Positions 20,823-31,819 are shown, counted from the stretch's first letter. The stretch is DNA of 64,000 bases from Lunularia cruciata (GCA_948567375.1 OX419755.1:20228517-20292516), one strand, 5' to 3'. A program made the numbers and translations. Notes: generated by a model from the letters alone, not told the origin.

Positions 20823-21800
20823 CTATGTAAGCTTGGTCAGCTTCATCAAGGCCTTGGCAATGGCACTAAATCCTCTAACATAGCAGCGATAGAAGTTCAC
20901 CAACCCAAGGAATGCTCGCACTCTGCTCAAATTCGTAGGCCAAGGAATAAGTGCAATAACCTCCACCTTGGTCTGTTGAGCACCAAGTCCTCCGGGGTAG
21001 ATAGTGTGACCCAAATACACAACCTACACTTCCCACGATGTAATTTGAGTCCATGAGATCCCAACCTCTCATACACTTCCAACAACTATCTCTCATGCTG
21101 AAATAGCTCGTGTTGAGTGGGCACAAGAAGGTAGAGTTCCTTTACAAACAATACGAGCTTGTATTAATTATTGTTATTGCTCCTCCACAATAGTGCTATA
21201 GACCAAAATGTCATCAATATAGCACTGAGCAAAATCCAATCCAACTAGGATCCTATCCATGATCCTCTGGAACTCACCAAGAGCGTTCTTCAACCCAAAT
21301 GGTAAGAACCTCCACTGATATGAGAATCAATAGCCCAAAATGTTGCCTTGGACTTATCCTCCTCCCTTATCAGCAACTGATGATATCCTGCTCAAAGATC
21401 CAAAGTGCTGAAGACCTTTGCATGCCCAATTGCATCAAAAATCTCCTCCGGTGTAGGCATGGCATACCGATCAGCCCTGGTCTATTGGTTGATAGGACAA
21501 TAATCTCCACACATCCACCTATGTGTGTAGTTGCCATGCATATCCTTCTTGGCTGGCATCACTATCGTTGATGCATACTCTTCAACAAACCAGCCTTAAA
21601 AAGGTCACTACTCCGGCTCTAAATCAATGTCCTCTCTATCTCACTATATTGATAAGGTCGTCAAAAAACTGGTGTATCGTTAGTCATCTCAATCTGTATA
21701 CCAGGTCCCTTCAAAGCACCCAAATCCTTCATATTGAAGGTAAAACAACTCATATGGCTCCTCAAGAACCTCCAAACCCTCTGTCTTTCCTCTCGAGTAA
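20823..21800 (-). pseudogene. reverse transcriptase, element E
   Basis: N-terminus GALKGPGIQIEMTNDTPVF and RPYQYSEIERTLI near 21640-21720; then MCGDYCPINQ, RYAMPTPEEIFDAIGHAKVF, STLDL and GYHQLLIREEDKSKATFWAI; catalytic Y-I-D-D intact with Asp codons at 21210-21215. C-terminal thumb and connection: MYLGHTIYPGG, then VRAFLGLVNFYRCYVRGFS. Frames change near 21300 and stops are present. The thumb runs straight into RNase H. Confidence 0.92.
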
Positions 21801-22179
21801 GCTTGGGTCCAAGATCTGGCTCCCAAGTATCCTCTATAACTGTAGTAGGAGTGGAAGACGTATTGAGTGGCTGTTACACTGGGCCCTTGGGAGCAATAGT
21901 GTCATGCTCCCAACCACTAGAGGTCCCAATCTCAGTGTGAAAAACTCCCTCCACTCTGACTGCAAGCTCCATAGTCCTCTAGCTGCATCCCATGTGGACC
22001 AAGGGTGTAATCCAAGTAGCCCACACTCACCTGGATGGACTCCAAGTAGACCACTCTCCCTAGTAGCTACTGGATGTGTCCCAAGAATACCATGTCCACT
22101 CGGTCCATTGCCCCCAGCATGTGCCTGAATCGTCTTGATAGGCACAGGGCTCACAAGTATCCGAGTGGTGATGCCTATC

Positions 22180-23260
22180 AGCACATCCTACGCTGCTCTG
22201 CCAAGCCAAGGCTCACAATCCAGGTCAAACAATCCAGGTCCATAGCCTGACCTAACACCTGACACTGCTAGAACAGCGGTAATACTGATGCAAAAACCCA
22301 TTGCCCGCTCTCTATCATCACGATTGGGCTCCACCAATTATTGTAATTGTGAGTCCCAAACAAGTCCAGGTCCTCCCTCTTGAAAAGCATGAGAGGCTGG
22401 GAAACTCATGAGTGTGGGAAATTTGGCTCTAGGCTATCCAACTAGGTTCACCATTGCCATAGGTGACCTATCAGCCACTACCATTGTTTGAGACTGACAC
22501 CCAACATCCAAGATATCATCAACAAGGATGTGGTCAAGTCGCTAAATCCCATCATAAGCACGTTGTAAAACCTCTCTGGGTAAGAGGTTCATCCACCAAA
22601 GACAAAGATGATGAGCCCATGATCCCACTCTGGCTGCATCTAACAATACAACAGGTCCCATCCAAGAATGGACTTGATGTGTTCTCACCACCACTCTGGT
22701 GCGAGAATCACCCATCAAAGGAATGTTCTCCAAAAGGTAAGCTGGAGAAACAAACTTATGAACCTAAAGATATCATAGTATCCGTAACATCTCCCAAAAC
22801 ACACCAGAACAAGGATCTCAAAGACCCAATCCTCTACCATCACGTGTATGCCCTTGACATGCTATCCAGAAATCACCAAGTGAATAGGCCTATGACTCTC
22901 TAGGTATGCACCCCCAGTAAGGAAATGTTTGCTGGTAGGGCCTTTTGGTAACCTCTGACTACTGACATGGTAATAACTCCGGATACCAATAGGCCAAGTG
23001 TGCCACATGATGTAGAGAGACTTGCCTAGCAGTCTCATCTCTCTCTACATACAAGTACCTTTGTACTCGGATACCCGCCTGTAACACCGCAGCTAGTCTG
23101 ATGCTGATCCTACCAAACAACTCCAATAGACATATCCCCTCTATTGGATATTGCCAAGCAATGAGTGTGGTATCCAAAGGTGTCAAAGCAATTGCCTTTG
23201 GAGGCCCATCCTCACAGTCATCTCCTGATGGTACAAGGGCTCCACTCCAAGCCTATTGCA
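22180..23260 (-). pseudogene. C5 cytosine DNA methyltransferase domain, element E
   Basis: About 350 codons between protease linker and RT. Motif I: LLELFGRIS (23103-23129) followed by LAAVLQAGIRV and YVERDETAR (motif II-like acidic turn). Motif IV: LVISG, a one-base disruption, then the catalytic Cys codon (22857-22859) in CQGHTRDGRGLGL, DPCSGVFWEML. Motif VI: YLLENIPLMGD (Glu-Asn at 22725-22730). Motif VIII: GSWAHHLCLWWMNL. Motif IX-like: DDRERAMGF (22293-22319). Motif X-like: QVLGQAMDLDC (near 22230-22261). The order is that of a bacterial or DNMT3-type C5 enzyme: transfer of methyl from S-adenosylmethionine to cytosine. Stops and two frameshifts inactivate this copy. No target-recognition region can be assigned confidently. 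Confidence 0.92.
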
Positions 23261-23660
23261 CTAACTAATCTGCATGCTGCTGTAACGCCTCCTTGGAACT
23301 CCACAATGGATGGAAAAATCCTACTTGTACTCCAAAGCCGAGTGATCTTCTTTGGTATTGGAGTATCCTCTACATGAGCGTTTCTCTCCAACAAGTCACC
23401 AGGCCAAGTAATTGCACCACTAAAAGCTAAAATTGATAATGCCATGGTCCTAGACTGTAGTGAGCCAAGACTGCCACTACTGAAGCATATTGGTAGGCGA
23501 CATACCCGTCCCTCCCCAGACTACCAACGAGGTTTATAAGAGGTTGTCTCCTCCCAATAGTCAATGTTGAAACCCATGGGGTATAACACTACTTCCCCAA
23601 CTAGCACATCGTATGACTCAGCTATTGTCGCAATAGCCTGAGCTCTCACCACCGAGCTAT
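23261..23660 (-). pseudogene. conserved pol linker between protease and methyltransferase, element E
   Basis: Reads VLYPMGFNIDYWEETTSYKP near 23530-23590, then LSILAFSGAITWPGDLLERN, VEDTPIPKKITRLWSTSR and PSIVEFQGGVTAACRLVSA. The same region in N2 (58690-59020) reads LYPMGFNFDYWEETSSYRSD, so it was coding. The first part probably belongs to the protease C-terminus; the rest has no family I can name. Confidence 0.7.
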
Positions 23661-23935
23661 CAGTCAGATGACCAGGCTGAACTTGGACAACAAGCTCCCC
23701 ATGTGTACTATGTCAAACCACCACTTAGAGATGTCTGGATCTGAAATGGACACCTCTCCACATTGGTCTTTCGTAACTCCAGACTGACAACTACAGCCTT
23801 CCCCAACATAAGGGGCTGCACACCAGAGTCTAACAAGACTCTCTTAGACCTTCCTTGAAGGTCCCACCAAACAAAAAATCCCCCTTTGGTTATCCAATAG
23901 GACAACATCATGTGTGAAATGTGCTCTCTCAAAGG
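23661..23935 (-). pseudogene. aspartic protease, element E
   Basis: Reads FFVWWDLQGRSKRVLLDSGV then QPLMLGKAVVVSLEL. The catalytic Asp-Ser-Gly is intact, followed by the family-typical QPLMLGK. It would cleave the polyprotein. The upstream frame is continuous with the gag C-terminus. Confidence 0.85.
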
Positions 23936-26073
23936 CCGGTCTAGCTTGCAACTCCTCCAGTCTAGCCGTTATTGCCTGCCACAAACCATTGGTTGCTGAA
24001 CGGATCCCATGCTCCTCAACCAAGTCAGCTCCACTACCAACTACCTTTGCCCTAGTAGTAGGAACCGCATCATCCCTACTCTCACAAAGTGTGGCAGCCA
24101 ACCATAACACTGGGGCTGGGTCAACTCCCAATGTAAACATGTCACTGGCCAAAAACAAAGGACGCCACATAATCAGTTGAGCCGCCTCCAACATCATGCT
24201 AGACTCAATCTGTGTAGTAGCAGGTGGCTGACTAGCACGTAATCCATCAAGCACTCTATCACCACCTACCACACCTGCACTAGGACGTCAAAGAACCATG
24301 GATGTCATCTGCAATGCCTCAGATAGTGTGAAAGACTGGGGAAGTCTAACCTGTCTCCCAACCTCTCCTCTCTGTGGGCCCAATTCCATTGATGCTCCTC
24401 TAGGCTATGGAGCACATACTGCACTCCTAGTCACTACTGTAGATGCACCCACCTGTGCTGCTCCGCACATGAAGTCCAAAGCATCTCTATCACCAACATA
24501 TGAGGTGGAAGCCTCAGCACCTGAATCTGATCTCCTCTGAGCAATAGCCATATAAGCCAATCTTTGCTCCAACTGCTCAATCCGAGTAGCCATAGTTGTG
24601 TCAGAAGTAAGGGCAGGTACTGCACCCCTACTAGGTGTAGATCCTCTATCACTACCTCTACCACCTCGTCCTCCATGAACTGGAGCTCCTCTACTACCTG
24701 CCATAGCAGCCCTACCACTTTGTAACTCCGGGTGTAGGTCAAAACATCGGTCACTAGTGTGACCAAATCTGTGGCAGTGCTCACACTGCCATGTGCTAGT
24801 TGTGATGCACTTGAGGTATCATGTCCACTCTGATGGTGAGGTCCACCACAAGTCCAACAAGCAACACCACCACTCACTGGTTGTTGCTAACCCAAAAATG
24901 AAGGTAAAGGTCTAACTCCACTAGGCCCTCCACTTGCTCCATAGGATCTGGGCTCTCCACCTTGTCCTCAAAAACCAACTTGGCATGGTGCACTCTGCTG
25001 CACTCTAAAAGAAGTCACAGCCATGGATGAGGTCTCCCTACCAAATCTAGATGTCACCACCCTCTCCTCTACCATGTTGAGCTCAATACTCTCAGCCAAA
25101 CCAAAGACCACTGCCAAAGTAGGTGAAGTAGCCTATAACAACATAGCATCACAAACTCTACATTGCAACTCCCTGTCCAGTATCCCATACCAAAACTGGA
25201 CTGCCTGGGCCTCAATAACTCCTTGAGTGAAACTGATCAGCCACCTCATGCGAGTGTATGCTTTGTGTAGGCTCTCTCCATCCTTTTGCTAGAACTCTTG
25301 CAAGCTCCTCAGCTTGTCAATCCGCACTCCCTAGTAGTTCTACCTCAAACACAGGAAGAACTCCACCATGGGGTTAAACCCCGGTACCACACCACCTCCT
25401 ACAGTGGTACCTCTACTCATAATAGCACTATCTCCAGCAAGTGCACCTCCACTAGCTCCACCAACACTACTCGAGCTAGAACTCGTAGGTACAGCCGATC
25501 TACTCTTGGCCACCAAGCCTAAAGTGATGGAGACATAGTGTGGAGACCAATACTATCTCCATAAATCAATCTCCTCCAAATGAGCTCTCCTGAACTCATG
25601 GTAGTCATCCATCAGTGGACCCTCCAAGTGCTGAAACAACCCCTTCCATGCCATGAAAGGTATGAACAAAGTTGGGTTCCCTATCTGTTGCAGATCACAC
25701 CAACTATCAAACTCCTAGATGAAGTCATCTAACTCAATGGTACCTACTGTACCAAAGTAATGCCTAGGACCTTTAGAGGCCCCATAAATCTCATCCATGT
25801 CCCACAACAAGGGTGCGAACACACCAAGTGCACTCTCAACTGAATCAACTCTTGTGTCAAACTCCAACTCAGAGTCAATCTCCTCCCTCACTAAGACCTG
25901 AGATACACATTGATACTGAGTGCCACTCCGAGTAAACCCACTGCATACTGCATCTCCTCTAGAATCCCCAAAGAACTCAGTCGTGACCAAGTAACTGCAA
26001 GAGCAAACCCAAACCACCAACTACAACCACAAGTCGCAACCGCAAGTGCCCCACCAAGTGCCAACACCACCAT
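23936..26073 (-). pseudogene. gag with zinc knuckle, element E
   Basis: Capsid region (24900-26020) includes ELEFDTRVDSVESALGVFAP, FIPFMAWKGLFQHLEGPLMD, DGESLHKAYTRMRWLISFTQ and AVQFWYGILDRELQCRV. A knuckle CEHCHRFGHTSDRC lies near 24740-24785, preceded by a CWTCGGPHH half-motif at about 24850. The C-terminal part (23844-24272) reads DLVEEHGIRSATNGLWQAIT and runs into protease. A start is uncertain; Met codons exist at about 26020 and 26073, 340-400 nt after the PBS candidate. Confidence 0.85.
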
Positions 26074-26415
26074 GTGCCAACACCACCAAGTGCCAATACC
26101 AACTAAGCACCACCCTCTAATGTAACTCTAACCAAGATAACTACACTAGGGGAAAAGGCAACCTGTAACCTGCCATCATAACACGCACTCTCACAATCTG
26201 CAAGTCATCACTTCCTGCCTCTCCAGAGAGAAACAAAGGTAGTCTGACTAGTCATCACTCCAGCCTCACTACTGAGAGCACACTAGAGCACCAACGCTCA
26301 AAAGTCAGGGCACCTCATAGAAACATGATGCACAAACAGGAAGCAGAGAATGGAGGGGGTCCAATCACAAGAAATCTAAACAAAAAATCTCTATCTTATA
26401 ACACAACACGAGATT

Positions 26416-26428
26416 GACTCTGCCACCA
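26416..26428 (-). promoter_or_regulatory. candidate primer binding site, element E family
   Basis: Minus strand TGGTGGCAGAGTC, a TGG-initial stretch of the kind that pairs with a tRNA 3' CCA end, conserved in N2 (TGGTGGTAAAGTC, 60575-60587). If real, the 5' LTR would extend from here to 28280 (about 1.85 kb), of which only the outer part matches the left LTR. Confidence 0.45.
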
Positions 26429-26565
26429 TTTGGCATTTGACATAAGAGAAGTTTGTATCTAAGTCCTATCTAAGTTACCAGGATCACCAAGAATGGGATC
26501 AAACTGTCTCTCTTAGCCAAAGCTACATGTGTATAGATAACAGTGGCACAGTCACTAGGACAACA

Positions 26566-26640
26566 AGTGAGGGTGGACCAGTTGGCTAGGGCACCAGTCT
26601 AGGAATAAGAGATCTAGGGGTCAAACCCTATTGCACACAA
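26566..26640 (+). repeat. tRNA-like sequence, antisense to element E
   Basis: Contains an A-box-like agttggctagggcacc and a B-box-like ggggtcaaaccct with tRNA-like spacing, and is conserved in N2 at 60712-60785. Acceptor-stem pairing is not evident, so I do not call a functional tRNA. It could be a SINE relic or a tRNA copy made during reverse transcription. Confidence 0.4.
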
Positions 26641-26800
26641 TCTAGCAGTAAAGGCAGATTTTGCTAACCAATGACCAAGATCTACTCTAAACTAGCTAGC
26701 CTCACGCCAACAAGCTGGCTTGTTGGCCCTTCTAGGCCTTCATAGCCTCTCATAGCCCATAGCCCTATGCCTCAAAGCCTCTAACCGCCAAGATTCAACC

Positions 26801-27245
26801 AAATGAGGCCTTTCTTCTTGCCACTTCAAACCTCCTCCAAAATTGGCAAAACTTCTCCAAATCTGCAAAAGTCCTCCAAACTAGCAAAAGTCCTCCAAAT
26901 CTAGCAAAAATCTGACATAAATTCCAACCAAAATCTGACATAAAATCTGACATAAACCCTAAATTTGGCTATCTGCCAAATCTCCCACTAACTTTCCACT
27001 CAAGCCAAATTGTTCAGCCAAATGAGGCCTTTCTTCTTGCCACTTTGAACCTCCTCCAAAATTGGCGAAACTTCTCCAAAAATTGGCAAAACTTCTCCAA
27101 ATCTGTGAAAGTCCTCCAAACTAGCAAAACTCCGCCAAATCTAGCCAACATCTAACATAAATTCCAACCAAAATCTGACATAAAATCTGACGTAAACCCT
27201 AAATTTGGTTGTCAAATCTAGCCAAATCTCCCGCTAACTTTCCAC
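26801..27245. repeat. tandem duplication, 219-bp period, leader of element E
   Basis: Two units beginning aaatgaggcctttcttcttg at 26801 and 27020, each with repeated ccaaatct and aaaatctgacataaa. N2 has a related pair with shorter spacing at about 60907 and 61019. Confidence 0.85.
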
Positions 27246-27595
27246 TTGAGCCAAATTGACAACACAGGTTTCTCCAAATCACAAATTCATGAGAATAGCT
27301 TCCCGACTCCACTTTCAATTTGACTTTGTGAGCCCAACTCATAGCAAATTGGTCCTATCTTCACTCTTGAGCTCAAAATCACAAACAATGCTCAAAATTT
27401 GCTCATTCTTTGCTCAAAATTTGGCCAGCACTTCCGCACATCGTCGGCCTAACTACCAAATCTGCATCAATTGAACAAGCTTCTGCACACTAGGGAAACA
27501 CTGAACTTGAATCAAGCTACCAATGATCCACCGAGCTTGGAGATACCACCAACACTCAAAGTTCTTGCACCCAATTTCCCTCTGACTTCACTTCT

Positions 27596-27829
27596 TTGAT
27601 GTAACTTCTCTGATAGTAGTTAGAGTTCTTTCAACAGTTTCTAAGAGACTACTTTGTGATGGTTAGATTTTGTGTTTGGGGTACTGACTTCACGGTGGGG
27701 CCCACCATCACTTTGCACCATTCGCACCATCAAGTGTGCCGTCAGTAGGACCATTAGGGTTCAGACCTAGCTCGAGTCTAGGGGGTATACTTTTGAAGTG
27801 CAGCTCCAAAGAGCTCACTTCTCTGATGT
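27596..27829 (+). repeat. inverted copy of LTR interior, flanked by a 16-bp direct repeat
   Basis: This segment is the reverse complement of about 28010-28225. It is bracketed by cacttctttgatgtaa (27588-27603) and cacttctctgatgtaa (27815-27830). N2 lacks it at the homologous place, so it was gained by E, perhaps through template switching. Confidence 0.8.
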
Positions 27830-28280
27830 AATCAGATTGTTTACCACTCTCAACTCAACTCAACTCAGATCAGTACTTGATCTATCACTCTATAAACTGC
27901 CAACAATTGGGCATTGATTACAGTCAAGCCACACCCACTCCAGCATAGAGAATCCAAGTGATGCTTGCCGGCCTCTGTCCACCATAGCCAGGAACTCAAA
28001 GGCTCAACATCAGAGAAGTGAGCTCTCTGGAGCTGCACTTCGAAAGTATACCCCTTGGACTTGAGCTAGGTCTGAACCCTAATGGTCCTGCTGATGGCAC
28101 ACTCGATGGTGCAAACGGTGCAAAGTGACGGTGGGCCCCACCGTGAAGTTAGTACCCCAAACACAAAATCTAACCGTCGGAAAGTAGTCCTTGAGAAACT
28201 ACTGAAATAACTCTAACTACTATCACTGGAACTCCAATGTCTGAGCAATCTAGATGCAACACTACAAATGACGTGACAAT
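27830..28280 (-). repeat. 5' LTR (outer part) of element E
   Basis: Highly similar to 18035-18486, both containing actctcaactcaactcaact and the palindromic-looking gtgacggtgggccccaccgt (gtgacggtggaccccaccgt at left). Ends at gtgaca; the first 105 bp of the LTR seen at 18487-18591 are missing here. Confidence 0.88.
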
Positions 28281-30572
28281 ATGTATCCTCTTGACCAAGG
28301 TCTGCATCCATCCAACTCTCCCTATATTAAGGAAGTATTTTCTTTAAGTATGTCAATGATGAACTATGAGAATTTACCATAAATTTTGCCCTATTGAATT
28401 TCTATCTTGTTTGCACTTCAATCACTACTTCTTTACCTTTTGGAGAAAACTCCTATGGGAAATTTATCTCACTATATATCTATTTCCTCATCTTTCGATC
28501 CTCCTCTTGGTGTTACTTGTACTTCCAACTCTTTAGGCAAACTTGGGTATATTGAGGTCATACTTTCTTTATCCCAAAGATCTTTTTGATTTTTGGCTTG
28601 TAGGCTCTCCGCAACTTGATTATCAGTCTTGGGCAGTGTAGACTCATTATCATCTTGCTCTTGGTCTCCTTCATACTTAGTCTTTTGTTTTTGCAAGGTC
28701 AATTCTTCTTCCTTGTCTTCTTTTTCCTTTTGCTTTCTTTGGTAGCTTCATCTTCTTCCAAAGAAATATCCACCACCATATGAAGTTACTTTCAAGCCTT
28801 TTGTGTTGGATGTGTAGATTTGGAAGGAGTTTTTCTTTTCCATCTTGCAAGGGTTGGATCTTTATTCACCTCTACTTAGTCAGCTATTGTAGTAAAATTT
28901 ACATTTGCATCCAAAAAATGGTATGGTAACACCTTTCCTTTTAGATTGGGTAACAAAGTATTAAACGATTATGAAGTGTGTAGAGAACTACTTCCACTCT
29001 TTGCTATTAAGCAAGTTAAGCCCCATGTAGAAATGAATGGCACATGATGCCAAGTATGTTTCTCCTTTGTCTACATGGAACTCCTTAAACATGGCCCAAA
29101 CTTACAAGTAGAAGATTTGAGCCCAATTAACAATTGCCCTTTGGTAGACATGCTCAAAGGAGATCACTTGGTTGATAGTTAAATAGCTTTCCTCTTGGAG
29201 AAAAATAGTTTTACAAGTGAAGAAAAAATCACTTGGCCTACAGGATCTTTGTTAGTAAGTACTTTCTAACCTCTACTTATGGACCTCTTTTCATTGAAGG
29301 ACACTATACTAGTTATATATAATTCTTTGCACATGTCCTTGAACTTGATGTTGAGTACGAGTCCTTGAGTAATACTTGCATTTATCATAAGTTCCATCTT
29401 TGAGTGTCTTTTGGTCCAAGCTCTTGGATTACCCCAAAGGTTTCTTGACTCCTTAAGTTTTTCACTCTTCATCTCTTATATTATAGTGTGGAACTAAGGT
29501 CCTAATTCCATAATAGGAAAGATAAGTGAAAACTTCATAAAATCTCACTTTAGATATACATGTCCCTCTTATCCATCATTGGATAGTGGAGGATGTCAAT
29601 ATAGGTCCTATATATTGCTCTGGCTCTCCCTATTTTCATTTGCTCACAATGATTACTCATCAAAGACTATTTGAAGACTAAATTAAGGCTTAGCTCCAAG
29701 GAATCAAAAGTTACTTTCCACTTCTTTGCTCTTTGCTATATGGATAACTTTTAGGAGATATTTGATATAATGTGGAATGACCAGTCCCTTTGTAGTTTAA
29801 TAGAAAATGATTTTGGCTTCTGGTCTTTGGTGGGTGCACAGTCACTATCTACATATGAGAACTTCTCAGTGGTGCCAATGGTACTTGGTGGCATTTTTTG
29901 CTTAGGTGGTAGGAAAGTTTAAATTTCTTTACAACCTTGGCTTTGAATTCTTTATGGAAAAAATCTTTTTACTCTTCTTCTTTGTACCAAGCTATCTTCA
30001 AAGTTGAGTTATCCTTCCTTTCTTTGGGTTTTTATCTTGGCACCTAGATTCTTTGTACCTCAACCAATGCAAAGGTAGGCTCAAATAATACCCAAACAGT
30101 ATGTTTCTTCCCATAAGTATGGAAATTCTTAGTCTTAGCTTAACAAAATAAATTTACAAGCTTTTCTTAAAAGGTTGGAATCACAAGTGTTCAAAAAAGG
30201 CATTTACTACTCAACCATTATTTGCAAGAATTTTGATGAAGTATAGTCCTCAACTTTGTCTTAGCTACCTTCTTAATGATGGGTTCAAGGTAATTAATTG
30301 TGCTTATATGATATGGATTCTTTGACTTCTAATATTGTTAAAGATATCATATTATGTTGTAGGTGCTAAAATGGAGGAATACTCATCCCAAGCTTCCTCG
30401 TGTAGGTCTTCTTTTAGTGTTAGAGAAAACTTTGCTTGATCTATTGCTCCTAGTTGGAGTGCTTGTTAAGTCTTTTGCATATCTAGCTCTCTTTATCTCT
30501 TGAACTATAATTTAAGACACTTCAAAATATAAAAAGTCTCTCTTTCTCAAATAATCTTCAGATATCAACTAG
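28281..30572 (-). pseudogene. decayed charged protein of unknown family, with flanking gap
   Basis: Minus-strand stretches can be read between 28470 and 29480: ISFEHVYQRAIVNWAQIFYL with QVWAMFKEFHVDKGETYLAS, FYMGLNLLNSKEW, and downstream an acidic-basic run KQKEKEDKEEELTLQKQKTK and DQEQDDNESTLPKTDNQVAE. Stops and frame changes interrupt it. I do not recognise the family; it resembles neither gag nor pol of the other elements. 29480-30572 holds no convincing reading frame. Confidence 0.35.
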
Positions 30573-30935
30573 AGATACTTCCTTATCCTTCTTTTCTTGT
30601 AGTTTTTTTCATTAATTTCTCCAATTTAGCTCACTCTCTTTCCTTTTCTTGTTTGGAGCATTTGGGGAGAAACCTTACAAACCTATTATTGTTTTTGTGC
30701 TTAAATTAGTCCATTCCATTATAGTGAGGGTGATTTTATGTTCAATGCTCTAGAAGATACTTCCTTATCCTTCTTTTTTGGTGGTAGTACTCAATGATTT
30801 CTCTAATTTGGCTCACTCTCTTCCTTTTATTGTTTGGAGCATTTGGGAAAATCTTTAAAACTGAGCACTATTTCTACACTTAAATAAGTGCATTCCATTG
30901 TAATGAGGTTGCTCTTGAGTCAAATATTCCTTGTA
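30573..30935. repeat. tandem duplication, 182-bp period
   Basis: Units begin agatacttccttatccttct at 30573 and 30755 and share tttggctcactctc- and gtttggagcatttggg-type blocks. 182 is not a multiple of three. 30936-31066 shows nothing further. Confidence 0.85.
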
Positions 30936-31066
30936 AGCAGTTTCTATACTTCTTAAGACTCCCTTCATAGTTTGTGTTTTGTCTCCCAAAATAATACCAT
31001 ATTAATCTCCATGTTAACTATTGATTCTTTGATCTCCTCCAACCAATATTTGAACTAGTGAAGTAG

Positions 31067-31819
31067 TGTAATCTTTAGAGGATAAGAGACCATAAGAAAA
31101 AGACAATCTTCACACTGAACACTATGATGCACCAAAGGAGCACCTTGACTTTATTCCATAGCAAAGAGGATTCCCTCAAAGGAAGCTCCACCCTTGGATC
31201 ATATATATGGATAGGTGACCTTGTAGGGAGCTCTACCCTTAGATTATTTGGGTGCATGGATGATGTGGTTTTGGTCCTATCTGGTTGATCAACCAAGCTT
31301 TGACTTAAGTGAATATTAAGGGAATCTTCTTGTAGGAATCTCAAAGTTGGTGAGGTAGCATTGGAAAACTCTCAATGAAACAAACAAGGAGAAGGAAGGC
31401 AATCCTTCTTTTCCCAAGGACAACCATGCATATTTTTGAGACCTAATTCATCTATTTAGGCCTCCAAAATTGGCTTTGAAGCTTTTGAACTATTTTTGAA
31501 TGAAGCTTTGAAGTTTGAAGTTTGAACTTCTTTTGGCATTGGTAAAAGTACTCTCTTGGTGATACTTCTATCTAATCTACTAAGTCTGTTATCTATTACA
31601 TCCTTCCAAATGTTACCAAACCAATTTTCCCTTCTATGTAATATGTCTAGCTATTGATATTACATTTTTAGGCTGTTTTTGGCTCCTTCTTTATTTGTAG
31701 AAGTGCTTTTTTGGTGACACCTCTATCTGATCTGCCTAGAAAATCATACCTAACATACTTCTAGATGTTACAGAGTCAATTTTCAACTCAAGATAATATA
31801 TCTAGCTATTGGTATTACA
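31067..31819 (-). mobile_element. solo LTR, chromovirus family, with AGTAG target-site duplication
   Basis: 753-bp LTR; on minus it begins TGTAATACCAATAGC and ends AGATTACA. AGTAG stands at 31062-31066 and 31820-31824, a perfect 5-bp duplication. The U3 start is duplicated (31660-31819 and 31540-31660), with an internal TGTAATATC at the junction. Confidence 0.95.

Larger units (their letters stand above)
18035..28280 (-). mobile_element. Ty3/gypsy element E encoding a C5 DNA methyltransferase and a PHD finger
   Basis: 10.2-kb minus-strand element with similar LTR cores at 18035-18486 and 27830-28280 in direct orientation. Internal order on minus: gag with zinc knuckle, protease, linker, C5 methyltransferase, RT, RNase H, integrase, PHD finger. 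It is visibly better preserved and more GC-rich than its neighbours, and its two LTR cores are very similar, so it is probably the youngest large element here. Stops and frameshifts are present in every domain, so it is not autonomous as read. A second copy, N2, lies at 47430-62800. Confidence 0.93.

Noticed and set aside
21523-22128. 201-codon plus-strand open frame, the longest in the window
   Set aside because: It lies opposite the methyltransferase-RT part of element E; the minus-strand frames carry the conserved motifs, and the plus-strand protein resembles nothing.
26566-26640. Functional tRNA gene
   Set aside because: A- and B-box-like parts are present but acceptor-stem pairing is missing and the N2 counterpart is equally degenerate.
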